Position numbers and translations under genes: made by a program
In this document: in pieces, positions 44,758-53,073 of the stretch
Layout: the number at the start of each line of letters is the position of its first letter
Numbering within the stretch: the stretch's first letter is position 1
The notes under the pieces: generated by a model
The model's database searches: none
Told to the model about the DNA's origin: nothing
The model's input: the letters and a program-made list of their open reading frames with translations, nothing else
Assembly (NCBI GenBank): GCA_037143795.1
Contig: JBAWXZ010000010.1
Coordinates: forward strand, 1-64,000
Source: Firm-13 sp037143795
Lineage (GTDB): Bacteria; Bacillota; Clostridia; Saccharofermentanales; Saccharofermentanaceae
Direction of reading: 5' to 3'
Length of the DNA: 64,000 nt

Positions 44758-44970
44758 TGTGTAATCCTCCTATGGGCTTTTTGCCCTTGGGATATTGTTG
44801 CATTTGTATATTAGAATGTGCTGAGAGAAATCTGAAAATAGTCTGAGAATTCCCGAAACGGGTTTAAATGGAATTGACAGGGTTATAGGGAAGTCAATAA
44901 TCGTGCATGGTTCAATTTGGCCTGATTAAGATTTTACAGGCTTGCTGCCAGCAAGAATGAGTATTATATA

Positions 44971-44999
44971 TTGACTTACGATTTCGTTGAAAATATAAT
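44971..44999 (+). promoter_or_regulatory. Sigma-A promoter of the DUF5692 gene
   Basis: TTGACT (44971-44976), exactly 17 bp, TATAAT (44994-44999); 57 bp before the ATG at 45056. The rest of the 44758-45055 gap shows only a small hairpin CTTGCT/AGCAAG near 44941. Confidence 0.7.
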
Positions 45000-45055
45000 A
45001 AAATTTTAGTGAAAATTTCTGGTGTCCACTACTAAAAATGCATAGGAGGGGTAAT

Positions 45056-45979
45056 ATGTTTTTTTTCGAGACACAGCCTTTATCTAACTGGCTTATGCTG
45101 CTCGCCGTATTTGCTGTATTGATTGTACTTAATGAGGTCGGGCGCAGATATAAAGCAGGGGGGATTTTGCTTTTCATGGTGCTGCCGTTGATACTCACCA
45201 TTTTTGTGTGGCCAAAGACAACTCCGGGCACAAGCGTGAGCGACTGGTTCCATTTTGCAAAAGTCTATTCGGCGCTTGCCGGATGTATCGGCTTTTTTCT
45301 GCTTCGCCATGTCAAAGGCGCTTCAAGTAAAAAGTGGGTTCTTTGTTTTCCTGCATTTATTCTGGCAATCAATATCCTGGAAGCGGTTGTACGCGATTTC
45401 CAAATCGGCGGACTGCATCTGAATAGTGAAATTTATCAGGGGATGGTTACGGTAAGCGGTTCGTGGAATTATATGAATGGAATCGCCGGAATTCTGAATA
45501 TCATTACAATCACCGGATGGCTTGGAATAAGCGTCGCTAAATCCAAAAGCAAGGATATGCTGTGGCCCGATATGTGCTGGTTCTGGATTATTGCGTATGA
45601 TCTTTGGAATTTTGCCTATACATACAACTGTATACCCGACCACTCATGGTATGCCGGTGTGGCTCTTCTTGTGGCACCTACCCTTGCTGCATTTTATATC
45701 CAGAAAGGTGCCTGGCTCCAGCATCGTGCCCAGACCCTTGCAATCTGGTGCATGTTTGCCCAGACTTTTCCGGCATTCATCGACAACTCGCAGTTTGCCG
45801 TCAAATCGACACACAATACCACTGCATTATTCATAACAAGTCTGGCAGCGTTACTGGCTAATATTGCCGTGGTACTTTATATGATATATAAGGTTGCAAA
45901 GACCAGGCGCAATCCATATACAAGTGAACTTTACACCGACCTGAAGTGTTATATGGATGTAAAAGCTCTGGCTGAATAA
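45056..45979 (+). CDS. DUF5692 multi-pass membrane protein
   Basis: 307 residues from ATG 45056 behind AGGAGGGG; the frame opens 18 bp earlier. About eight hydrophobic segments, with aromatic-rich stretches (MLWPDMCWFWIIAYDLWNFA, YTYNCIPDHSWYAGV). The family is seen in Clostridia; role unknown. Good own promoter and a terminator-like hairpin downstream make it a single-gene unit. Confidence 0.82.
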   Translation: MFFFETQPLSNWLMLLAVFAVLIVLNEVGRRYKAGGILLFMVLPLILTIFVWPKTTPGTSVSDWFHFAKVYSALAGCIGFFLLRHVKGASSKKWVLCFPAFILAINILEAVVRDFQIGGLHLNSEIYQGMVTVSGSWNYMNGIAGILNIITITGWLGISVAKSKSKDMLWPDMCWFWIIAYDLWNFAYTYNCIPDHSWYAGVALLVAPTLAAFYIQKGAWLQHRAQTLAIWCMFAQTFPAFIDNSQFAVKSTHNTTALFITSLAALLANIAVVLYMIYKVAKTRRNPYTSELYTDLKCYMDVKALAE

Positions 45980-46000
45980 CATACAGTTGAACAGGATAAT

Positions 46001-46046
46001 AAAGGGCAGCTGCCAATGCGATTTTTTCGCTTTGACAGCTGCCTTT
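46001..46046 (+). terminator. Long hairpin terminator between converging genes
   Basis: Outer arms AAAG-GGCAGCTG / CAGCTGCC-TTT and an inner GCGA/TCGC hairpin. It lies between the converging DUF5692 and PHP genes and could serve both. Confidence 0.6.
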
Positions 46047-46074
46047 GTTATTTGCTGATATGTGTTCAGGGATT

Positions 46075-46875
46075 TCAGTCGTCAATCCCGATAAGCCCCG
46101 GTACAGCCTGGCGCTTTTCATAAGTACAAAATTCCGTGAATCCGCATTTTCGGGCACTGCGGCATGCATCCTCAAAACCATAACCGATAGATTCACCTGT
46201 ATGGGAATCCGAGCCCAAAGATATCCTTGTGCCGCCCATGCTGCGGTACAGAAGCAGTATATTTTCTGCGGGCATCGTCTGGCCGAGGCTCCTTACCGTT
46301 GAAGTGTTGATTTCAAGCACAAGCTTTCGGTCAATTATTGTCTGCAGTATTTTCTCAATGACTTTGAAATTACCGGCGAGGTCCTGATCGGAAAACGGTT
46401 CTTTGCTGTATCGCTTGATAAGGTCAAGATGTGCTGCGCCATCAATATCAGCATTTTGTACCATGGCCAGTGTTTCCTCAAAAAAGGCTGCATACGCCTG
46501 ATCCCTGCCGGAATCGCGCAGAAGAAAACGCAGTTTCAGGCTGCTGACATTATGAATCGAACCCAGGATGTAATCCATTGGCTCGTTTGCAAATATCTGC
46601 CTGTAGCCGCTCAGATCACGATGCGGCTCGCAAATTTCAATGCCTTTTCGTATAATCAGGACACCGTCGAACATGATGCGGTTCTGCTGGATGTCCGCAT
46701 TATAAAGGTCCCAGTCGAGGTGGCCGTATGTTGGTACTTGTGGGTCGAGCGAAAAGTGCTCCGTAAAACATATCTCTTTATAATTTTTATCCAAAGCTTG
46801 ACGGCAGACCTCCGCCATTGCTGTCCTGGAATCAAAGGAATGATTGGAATGCAGATGAAAATCGGACTGAAACAT
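46075..46875 (-). CDS. PHP-domain histidinol-phosphatase-type enzyme
   Basis: 266 residues; ATG 46875 with AGGAG. The frame is open upstream for 168 bp but the extension is not credible. Metal ligands in FQSDFHLHSNHSFD, CFTEHFSLD, GSIHNVSS, GAAHLDLI and GSDSHTG are those of HisK-type PHP phosphatases (trinuclear centre). It probably dephosphorylates histidinol phosphate or a similar phosphoester; no other his genes are nearby. Confidence 0.87.
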   Translation of the reverse strand: MFQSDFHLHSNHSFDSRTAMAEVCRQALDKNYKEICFTEHFSLDPQVPTYGHLDWDLYNADIQQNRIMFDGVLIIRKGIEICEPHRDLSGYRQIFANEPMDYILGSIHNVSSLKLRFLLRDSGRDQAYAAFFEETLAMVQNADIDGAAHLDLIKRYSKEPFSDQDLAGNFKVIEKILQTIIDRKLVLEINTSTVRSLGQTMPAENILLLYRSMGGTRISLGSDSHTGESIGYGFEDACRSARKCGFTEFCTYEKRQAVPGLIGIDD

Positions 46876-47021
46876 TGCGGCTCCTATAGTATGCAGTTTT
46901 AAAAACATCATTATGTCTGATAAATAACTGTGCATTAAATCATTGATTTTGTCAAGTAAGTACCAGGACGGCAGAGAAAAGCGTATTATTAGTAAAAGAA
47001 AAACGCAAAGGATATAAGCAG

Positions 47022-47711
47022 ATGATTGATCAAATAAAGCCATATAAGCATATACTTTTCGATGCCGACAACACGCTGCTGGACTTCACCAGGGCGGAAA
47101 AGACGGCATTTGAACAAACCTTTCAGACTTTGGAAATTACTCCGGATGCGGATATCTACAAATTATATGCGGAGATCAACCATAAGCTGTGGCAGTCATA
47201 TGAAGCCGGTGAAATTGACAGCAAAGCCATACCGGAAAGACGATTCCGTGAATTATACCGGGCTGCAGGTTTCTCTTCCGACCCATTAGCCGCCAGCAAA
47301 ATATATCAGGCCCTTTTGGGCGAACAGACCTGGCTTATGCCGTATGCCCTGGAAATTTGTGAATACTGGAGTAAAAAGGCATGTCTTTCCATCATTACGA
47401 ATGGATTCAGGGAGACACAGAGGAAACGAATTATTGAATCGAAAATCTGGCCATATGTCACATATCTGCTTATTTCAGAGGAACTTGGGGTAAGTAAACC
47501 GGATCCTTCTTTTTTCGTCAAAACGCTCGAAATCATTCACTGCACAAATCCTGCGGATGTATTAATTGTCGGGGACTCACTTTCCTCGGATATCCTCGGA
47601 GCCATGAATGCCGGCATAGACTGCTGCTGGTACAATCCGGGTAAAATTGCCTTGCCTGCTCAATATTCCATCAATTATGAAATTGACAGGCTGGAACAGC
47701 TGGAACAATAA
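47022..47711 (+). CDS. YjjG-family HAD nucleotidase
   Basis: 229 residues. HAD motif I LFDADNTLLDF, motif II SIITNGF, then GVSKPDPSFF and IVGDSLSSDILGA. It resembles YjjG/YfnB, which dephosphorylate (non-canonical) pyrimidine nucleotides. Divergent from the PHP gene. Confidence 0.87.
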   Translation: MIDQIKPYKHILFDADNTLLDFTRAEKTAFEQTFQTLEITPDADIYKLYAEINHKLWQSYEAGEIDSKAIPERRFRELYRAAGFSSDPLAASKIYQALLGEQTWLMPYALEICEYWSKKACLSIITNGFRETQRKRIIESKIWPYVTYLLISEELGVSKPDPSFFVKTLEIIHCTNPADVLIVGDSLSSDILGAMNAGIDCCWYNPGKIALPAQYSINYEIDRLEQLEQ

Positions 47712-47747
47712 TAGAGGAAACAGTTTATAATATCGAGGTGGTAAATC

Positions 47748-48689
47748 ATGTCCGAACATAGTCGGCAGCCCGGTCACGCGCACATGGATTCCGGTCATCA
47801 CCATAACGACATAATTTTATCCGGCCGGAAAATATTCTGGGTAACATTATTAAATGCAGTGATAACAGCTGCTGAGATAGCCGGCGGAATTGTTTCCGGC
47901 AGCCTGGCTTTATTATCAGACGCCGTTCATAATTTCAGTGACACCGTAGCTGTTGCTCTTTCCTACTTCGCAAATAAAATAGCCCAAAAGCCTGAGGATA
48001 TCCGTAAAACCTATGGATATAAGAGGGCTGAGATACTTGCAGCGTTTATAAATGCTTCTGTGCTTACCGGAATTTCAATTATATTAATATTTGAAGCAGT
48101 TAAGCGGTTCCGGTCACCTGAGACCATTAACGGAACCCTGATGATTGCAGTTGCTTTCATAGGTCTTGCAGCGAATTTCGTATCCGCATTGCTTTTGAAA
48201 AAAGATTCGCATGCAAACCTGAATATCCGTTCAAGCTACTTACATCTTCTTAGCGACGCCGTATCCTCGATCGGCGTTTTAGCCGGAGGCGCAGCCATTA
48301 AGCTGTGGGGTGTTATGTGGATTGATCCTCTGATAACGACGCTGATTTCTTTGTACATAATAAATGAGACCTGGCAGGTTATCAGGAAGACCGTCGATAT
48401 ACTGATGCAGTCAGCTGCTCCACTGGACTATGATGCAATAAAAAAGGACATCGAATTGATTGAAAGGGTTAAAAACATCCACCACATTCACTCGTGGATG
48501 ATTAACGAGAATACGATCTATTTTGAAGCGCATATAGACATGGAAAATATGCCGCTGTCAGATGTGGATGGTATTTATGATAAAATCGAGCTGTACCTTA
48601 AGGAACATCACGGCATCAGCCATGTAACACTGCAGGCTGAAGTAGACAATTGCTGTGACAAAGGCATCTTGAATTGTAAAGAGGAATAA
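47748..48689 (+). CDS. Cation diffusion facilitator (zinc/cadmium exporter)
   Basis: 313 residues; ATG with GAGGTGG. His-rich N-terminus (GHAHMDSGHHHND), six membrane segments with H-x3-D in LSDAVHNFSDTVAV and a second pair in HLLSDAVSSIG, and a C-terminal cytoplasmic metal-binding domain (HHIHSWMI). Exports Zn/Cd. Downstream GNAT gene starts 1 bp after. Confidence 0.92.
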   Translation: MSEHSRQPGHAHMDSGHHHNDIILSGRKIFWVTLLNAVITAAEIAGGIVSGSLALLSDAVHNFSDTVAVALSYFANKIAQKPEDIRKTYGYKRAEILAAFINASVLTGISIILIFEAVKRFRSPETINGTLMIAVAFIGLAANFVSALLLKKDSHANLNIRSSYLHLLSDAVSSIGVLAGGAAIKLWGVMWIDPLITTLISLYIINETWQVIRKTVDILMQSAAPLDYDAIKKDIELIERVKNIHHIHSWMINENTIYFEAHIDMENMPLSDVDGIYDKIELYLKEHHGISHVTLQAEVDNCCDKGILNCKEE

Positions 48690-48690
48690 A

Positions 48691-49194
48691 ATGCAAATCA
48701 GAAAAGCGATCCCGGCTGATGCAGATTCGATTATGCATATCTTCAGGCAGGCACAGGCACGTCTCCATACACAGGGAGTAAACCAATGGCAGAATGGATA
48801 TCCCAATCCTGAAATAGTGGACAGGGATATTGCATCCGGTAATTCGCTGGTTTGCGTAACGAAAAGCCTGATTTGTGCTGCTTTCGTACTCTCTTTTGAT
48901 TATGAAGATACATATGACAATATTTTTGAAGGACAGTGGTTAAGCACCGGGCAATACGGTGTGATCCACCGGATGGCCATCGGGGATGCTTATAAGGGAC
49001 AGGGAATCGGAACAGAAATGATCTCGCATGCTGAGCAGATCTGTCTGTCCCGCGGAACCCGCAGTATTAAGGTAGATACACACAGGGACAACATTCCCAT
49101 GCAGAACCTACTGGGCAGGAATCAGTTCCGGCAATGCGGAATCATTTATCTTGAGGACGGTCAGGAACGGCTGGCTTTTGAAAAGCTGTTCTGA
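48691..49194 (+). CDS. GNAT-family acetyltransferase
   Basis: 167 residues. MQIRKAIPADADSIMHIF at the start and the acetyl-CoA loop YKGQGIGTEMISHAE. Substrate unknown. Tightly linked to the metal exporter, probably co-expressed. Confidence 0.87.
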   Translation: MQIRKAIPADADSIMHIFRQAQARLHTQGVNQWQNGYPNPEIVDRDIASGNSLVCVTKSLICAAFVLSFDYEDTYDNIFEGQWLSTGQYGVIHRMAIGDAYKGQGIGTEMISHAEQICLSRGTRSIKVDTHRDNIPMQNLLGRNQFRQCGIIYLEDGQERLAFEKLF

Positions 49195-49366
49195 ACCGGA
49201 CCTGCCGTCTGATTTGATGATATCCCGGACACCGGTCCAATACAAAAAGTTTTAAGCGTAAAGCCTGCCGGACATTCCCATAGCCAATAATCTTCATAAT
49301 ATCTTCACATAAACATGGGAACATATAAGCATAAGCGGACATATATACGAAAGGACAGTGGCTATT

Positions 49367-49642
49367 ATGATGAGAGAAGGATTTATTGCATTCGGCGGGT
49401 TGTGTCGTCATATGGGATTTGGCGGCGGTTTTTTTATGATGATTGGCGGATTACTGTTACTTGGGCTGGTAATATACGTGATAGTGGTTCTGACGCGGCA
49501 AAAACCGACAAACCAGTCTGTATCGGGAAGTACTCCCGTTCAGGATATCGGCAGCGCTATGAATATTTTGAATGAAAGATTTGCACGCGGCGAAATTAAC
49601 GAAGAGGAATATGCCAGGAAAAAAGCAGAACTCAGAAAATAG
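49367..49642 (+). CDS. Small membrane protein with SHOCT domain
   Basis: 91 residues. Start ATG 49367 is behind AAAGGAC at 10-11 bp (GTG 49358 is alternative). One transmembrane segment (about 18-40), then SHOCT-type ILNERFARGEINEEEYARKK at the C-terminus, a short oligomerisation domain. Function unknown. Confidence 0.85.
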   Translation: MMREGFIAFGGLCRHMGFGGGFFMMIGGLLLLGLVIYVIVVLTRQKPTNQSVSGSTPVQDIGSAMNILNERFARGEINEEEYARKKAELRK

Positions 49643-49700
49643 TGTGAACTGCCGCGATAGCTATGATCTTGAAAAACATAAAAGAATAAATAACGCAGTA

Positions 49701-49735
49701 AAACTGCCCGCACTTATTTGTACGGGCAGTTTTTT
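49701..49735 (+). terminator. Strong rho-independent terminator
   Basis: AAACTGCCCG / CGGGCAGTTT with an ~11-nt loop and then a T-run. About 60 bp after the SHOCT-protein stop. Confidence 0.85.
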
Positions 49736-49820
49736 GTGTAAAATGAAAAGCCGCGATATGATAAAATATTATTGATGGGAACGGCCGGCAGAAGAAAGTA
49801 AACATGAGGTTCTCTGTAAA

Positions 49821-50090
49821 ATGGAGCGATACCAAATCCGTTATGAGGGCAGAGTACAGGGAGTGGGATTCAGGTATTTTGTGTACCGTACCGCAGGCAG
49901 GTTCGGTCTTACCGGATATGTTCACAATCTTTGCGATGGAAGTGTGGATGTACAGGTACAGGGTGATGAAGCCAGGATTGCAGCCTTCCTGAAAGTTGTG
50001 AAAGACGGTAATGGCTTCATAATAATTACTCGCTCTGAAATACAAAAAATAAATCCCAGACCGGAAGAAATATCCTTTGAGATCCGCTGA
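49821..50090 (+). CDS. acyP: Acylphosphatase
   Basis: 89 residues. YEGRVQGVGFRYFVYRTAGR holds the catalytic Arg and YVHNLCDGSVDV the Asn. Hydrolyses acyl phosphates. RBS is GAGG 12 bp ahead. Its stop is only 12 bp from the convergent reductase stop. Confidence 0.92.
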   Translation: MERYQIRYEGRVQGVGFRYFVYRTAGRFGLTGYVHNLCDGSVDVQVQGDEARIAAFLKVVKDGNGFIIITRSEIQKINPRPEEISFEIR

Positions 50091-50102
50091 TTCCTATACA
50101 GC

Positions 50103-50636
50103 TCAATTCCCTTTCCGTTTGGAGTAGTACAAAACCGCCACACCGCTGCTGATAGAATAAGTGTCGAGTTTCAATTCTATCGTAGGATTACTTCCAGCAA
50201 AAAGAGGCCGGCCTTTACCTAGAATAATGGGTACAATTCCGATTATATATTCATCAATCAAATCGGCTGCGATAAAACTGTCAATCGTTAATCCGCCGCC
50301 AAACAGGAAAATATCTTTCCCGTCGAGCTTTCTTTCCTCTAAAATGGGCCTGCATATATCACCGCTTATAAAATGGATGTTATCATAATCAGTCAGCGGC
50401 TTGGAGGTTGCAACAAATACTTTTTTGTCTTTGAAATCCTCGTGCATTTTTTGGTCGTAACAATTTTTGCCCATTACCACAATATCGATGCCCTCTAAAA
50501 AGGCTTTATAATCCCACTGGTTTACGGTGTTCAGTGCATTGCCGCCGTCACCGGCAATCCAATCAAAACCGCCTTCTAAATCGGAGATAAAACCGTCGAC
50601 GCTCATTGCCAGACTTAAAACAATTTTCCTGTCCAT
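50103..50636 (-). CDS. RibD-C/DHFR-like reductase
   Basis: 177 residues, ATG with AAAGGAT. MDRKIVLSLAMSVDGFISDL at the start and a DHFR-like fold with DIFLFGGGLTIDSFIAADLIDEY. Family members are related to the reductase half of RibD and to DfrA-like proteins; the substrate is unknown, and classical DHFR active-site residues are not obvious. Confidence 0.85.
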   Translation of the reverse strand: MDRKIVLSLAMSVDGFISDLEGGFDWIAGDGGNALNTVNQWDYKAFLEGIDIVVMGKNCYDQKMHEDFKDKKVFVATSKPLTDYDNIHFISGDICRPILEERKLDGKDIFLFGGGLTIDSFIAADLIDEYIIGIVPIILGKGRPLFAGSNPTIELKLDTYSISSGVAVLYYSKRKGN

Positions 50637-50804
50637 AATGTATCCTTTCTGTCCTCATTATTCTTTAAGTATAGCTGATTCAACAAAGAATTTGCATTAG
50701 TTTTTTCTGCTGTCCGGCATTGCACATCGCATTTATGGCTATAAAGTATTATGATTACCTTAGTGTTTCCGATTCAGAATATTATCTTGAACGGGGGATG
50801 TGCG

Positions 50805-51806
50805 ATGCAGCAGCAATTTTTAGAGCAGGGGCCGGTTTTGAACAGGGACGGGTCGCCAAATCCCGGTTACTCTACAAAAAGCGTTCTGACATACCAGAGA
50901 AAAGCAATCAAGGCACCGCCGTACAGAATCAAGGAATGGGACTTCTATCAGGTGACGGACGGCAGGATGTGCCTTCAGTTTACGATTGGGCATGCGGCAT
51001 ATGCCGGACAGGTCAATGCCATGCTTTTTGATTTTGCCAGGGGTGAAAAGCTGGCAGAAAAAGGCAAATTCCTTGTGCTCCCGTTTGGGTCCCTGCATAT
51101 GCCTGAAGATGCAGAGAAAAATAATGTGCTGGAATATGCGAAAAAAGCAGGGATGATGCGTTTTGAGACAAAAGGAGAGAAAAGATATCTCTATTGCAAG
51201 TGGGATGACTTCGAGGCTGATATCGTTCTGACACGTGAAAATGCGAATTCCCTGGTTATCAATGTTCCCTTTGATGAATCATCCAGGGCATTCTATTACA
51301 ATCATAAGATCAACTGCATGACGGCGCAAGGCATAGTCAGATATAGCGGAATGACATATCATTTTCTGCAGGAGGATTCCTTTGGACTTCTTGATTGGGG
51401 AAGGGGCGTCTGGCCGTTCCACAATGAATGGTACTGGAGCAACGGTACCGGCCGCATTAACGGGCAAATCTTCGGGTTCAATCTGGGATGCGGCTTTGGA
51501 AATACTAAAAACGCCACGGAAAACATACTGTTCTTCGGAGACTGTGTTCATAAGCTCGGGGATGTTCAGTTTGACCTGGGTACTGATTATATGAAGCCGT
51601 GGCATCTTTACGATAAAGACAGCAGGCTTGATCTGACCTTCACACCCGTTTATGACCGCACAACAAAAACCCGGCTGCTTTGGGTCGACAATTGCTGCCA
51701 TCAGATGTTTGGTTCATTTGCCGGCAAGGCGGTACTTGATGATGGAACGGTGCTCAAAATTGACAACCTGATATCATTTGCAGAACACGCCGTGAACAAT
51801 TGGTAG
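50805..51806 (+). CDS. DUF2804 family protein
   Basis: 333 residues. I chose ATG 50805 (GGGGGAT ahead) over the frame start at 50751. A beta-rich sequence with FHNEWYWSNGTGRINGQIFGF, LGCGFG and MKPWHLYD, the recognised DUF2804 pattern. Function not known. Confidence 0.82.
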   Translation: MQQQFLEQGPVLNRDGSPNPGYSTKSVLTYQRKAIKAPPYRIKEWDFYQVTDGRMCLQFTIGHAAYAGQVNAMLFDFARGEKLAEKGKFLVLPFGSLHMPEDAEKNNVLEYAKKAGMMRFETKGEKRYLYCKWDDFEADIVLTRENANSLVINVPFDESSRAFYYNHKINCMTAQGIVRYSGMTYHFLQEDSFGLLDWGRGVWPFHNEWYWSNGTGRINGQIFGFNLGCGFGNTKNATENILFFGDCVHKLGDVQFDLGTDYMKPWHLYDKDSRLDLTFTPVYDRTTKTRLLWVDNCCHQMFGSFAGKAVLDDGTVLKIDNLISFAEHAVNNW

Positions 51807-51879
51807 CTCTTCCTGATATATCCGGAGCGCCGCCGGGCCGGCTGTACGGCAACTTTATGCATAAGGGAGATTGTAAGTG

Positions 51880-52896
51880 ATGAATTCCGTAAATAATGTG
51901 ACTTTAGGAAAAACCGGGATTACGGTTCCGAGGAATGGCTTCGGGGCATTACCCATTCAAAGAATCAGCCGTGATGAAGCATCGGCCATACTGAAAAAAG
52001 CTTATCTGAATGGCATCCGGTTTTTTGATACTTCCAGGGTCTATTCAGACAGCGAGCAGAAAATAGGTTTTGCACTCCATGATGTGCGTGATAAAATCAT
52101 CATCGCCTCCAAAACCATGACGACTAAGGTAAATGAGTTCTGGGATCAGCTGCACGCATCCCTTTTTGAACTGCAAACCGATTATCTGGATATATATCAG
52201 TTCCACAATCCTGCCTTCTGTCCCAAACCAGGTGACGGAACCGGCCTGTATGAAGCGATGCTGGAAGCCCGGGACAAAGGATTGATAAGGCATATCGGGA
52301 TAACGAACCATCGGATTCCCGTGGCAGTGGAAGCGGTTGAATCCGGTTTGTACGAGACTCTGCAGTTTCCGTTCAGCTATCTGGCAACAGAAGAGGAAAT
52401 CGAGCTCGTCGAGCTCTGCCGTTTGAGTGATATGGGATTTATTGCGATGAAGGGACTGGCCGGAGGACTTCTGACTAATTCCGCAGCCGCATATGCTTTT
52501 ATAGCGCAGTTCGATCACGTTCTTCCCATCTGGGGAATCCAGCGTGAAAGCGAATTGGATGAGTTTCTGTCATATGTTGTTCCCCCCCCTGTCATGAACA
52601 CTGAGTTTTCAGGAGTGATTGAGAGGGACCGGAAGGAACTGGGATCATTGTTTTGCAGGGGATGCGGCTATTGCCTTCCCTGTCCGGCCGGCATAGAAAT
52701 TCCGATAGCTGCCAGAATGTCACTGATGATCCGGCGTGCCCCCGTTTCCACTTACCTGAGTGATGAGTGGAAGGTGAAAATGAAAAAAATTGAAGACTGC
52801 ACGCACTGCCGGCACTGTGCCGATCATTGCCCGTATGGTCTGGATACACCCGTCCTATTAGAAAATAACTGGAAAGATTATCAAAAATTTCTATAA
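51880..52896 (+). CDS. Aldo/keto reductase with C-terminal 4Fe-4S domain
   Basis: 338 residues; ATG 51880 with AAGGGAG. The N-terminal AKR barrel (FFDTSRVYSDSEQK, IASKTMTTK, DIYQFHNPA) is followed by a ferredoxin-like tail with CRGCGYCLPCPAG and CTHCRHCADHCPYGLD. In the AKR part a Lys (IASK) and Tyr (VYS) of the tetrad are visible; the His position reads FHN. Such AKR-ferredoxin proteins couple carbonyl redox to iron-sulfur clusters. No partner genes nearby. Confidence 0.87.
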   Translation: MNSVNNVTLGKTGITVPRNGFGALPIQRISRDEASAILKKAYLNGIRFFDTSRVYSDSEQKIGFALHDVRDKIIIASKTMTTKVNEFWDQLHASLFELQTDYLDIYQFHNPAFCPKPGDGTGLYEAMLEARDKGLIRHIGITNHRIPVAVEAVESGLYETLQFPFSYLATEEEIELVELCRLSDMGFIAMKGLAGGLLTNSAAAYAFIAQFDHVLPIWGIQRESELDEFLSYVVPPPVMNTEFSGVIERDRKELGSLFCRGCGYCLPCPAGIEIPIAARMSLMIRRAPVSTYLSDEWKVKMKKIEDCTHCRHCADHCPYGLDTPVLLENNWKDYQKFL

Positions 52897-53073
52897 AATT
52901 AACGATCTGAACACGTGCTTATATGAAAATCACTGGTATGATGGAATATACAGTATTATGACTGTCCGGTGTCCTTAGTAAACCCACACGAATTCCGTCG
53001 GGCTTTTCGGGATGACCGCAATGTAACCAACACTTACCAGTCACATATAAGCTGCACGGAAGGACACCACTGC

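Noticed and set aside
46429..46902. Plus-strand frame of 157 codons across the PHP gene
   Set aside because: Shadow frame; the PHP metal motifs are on the other strand.
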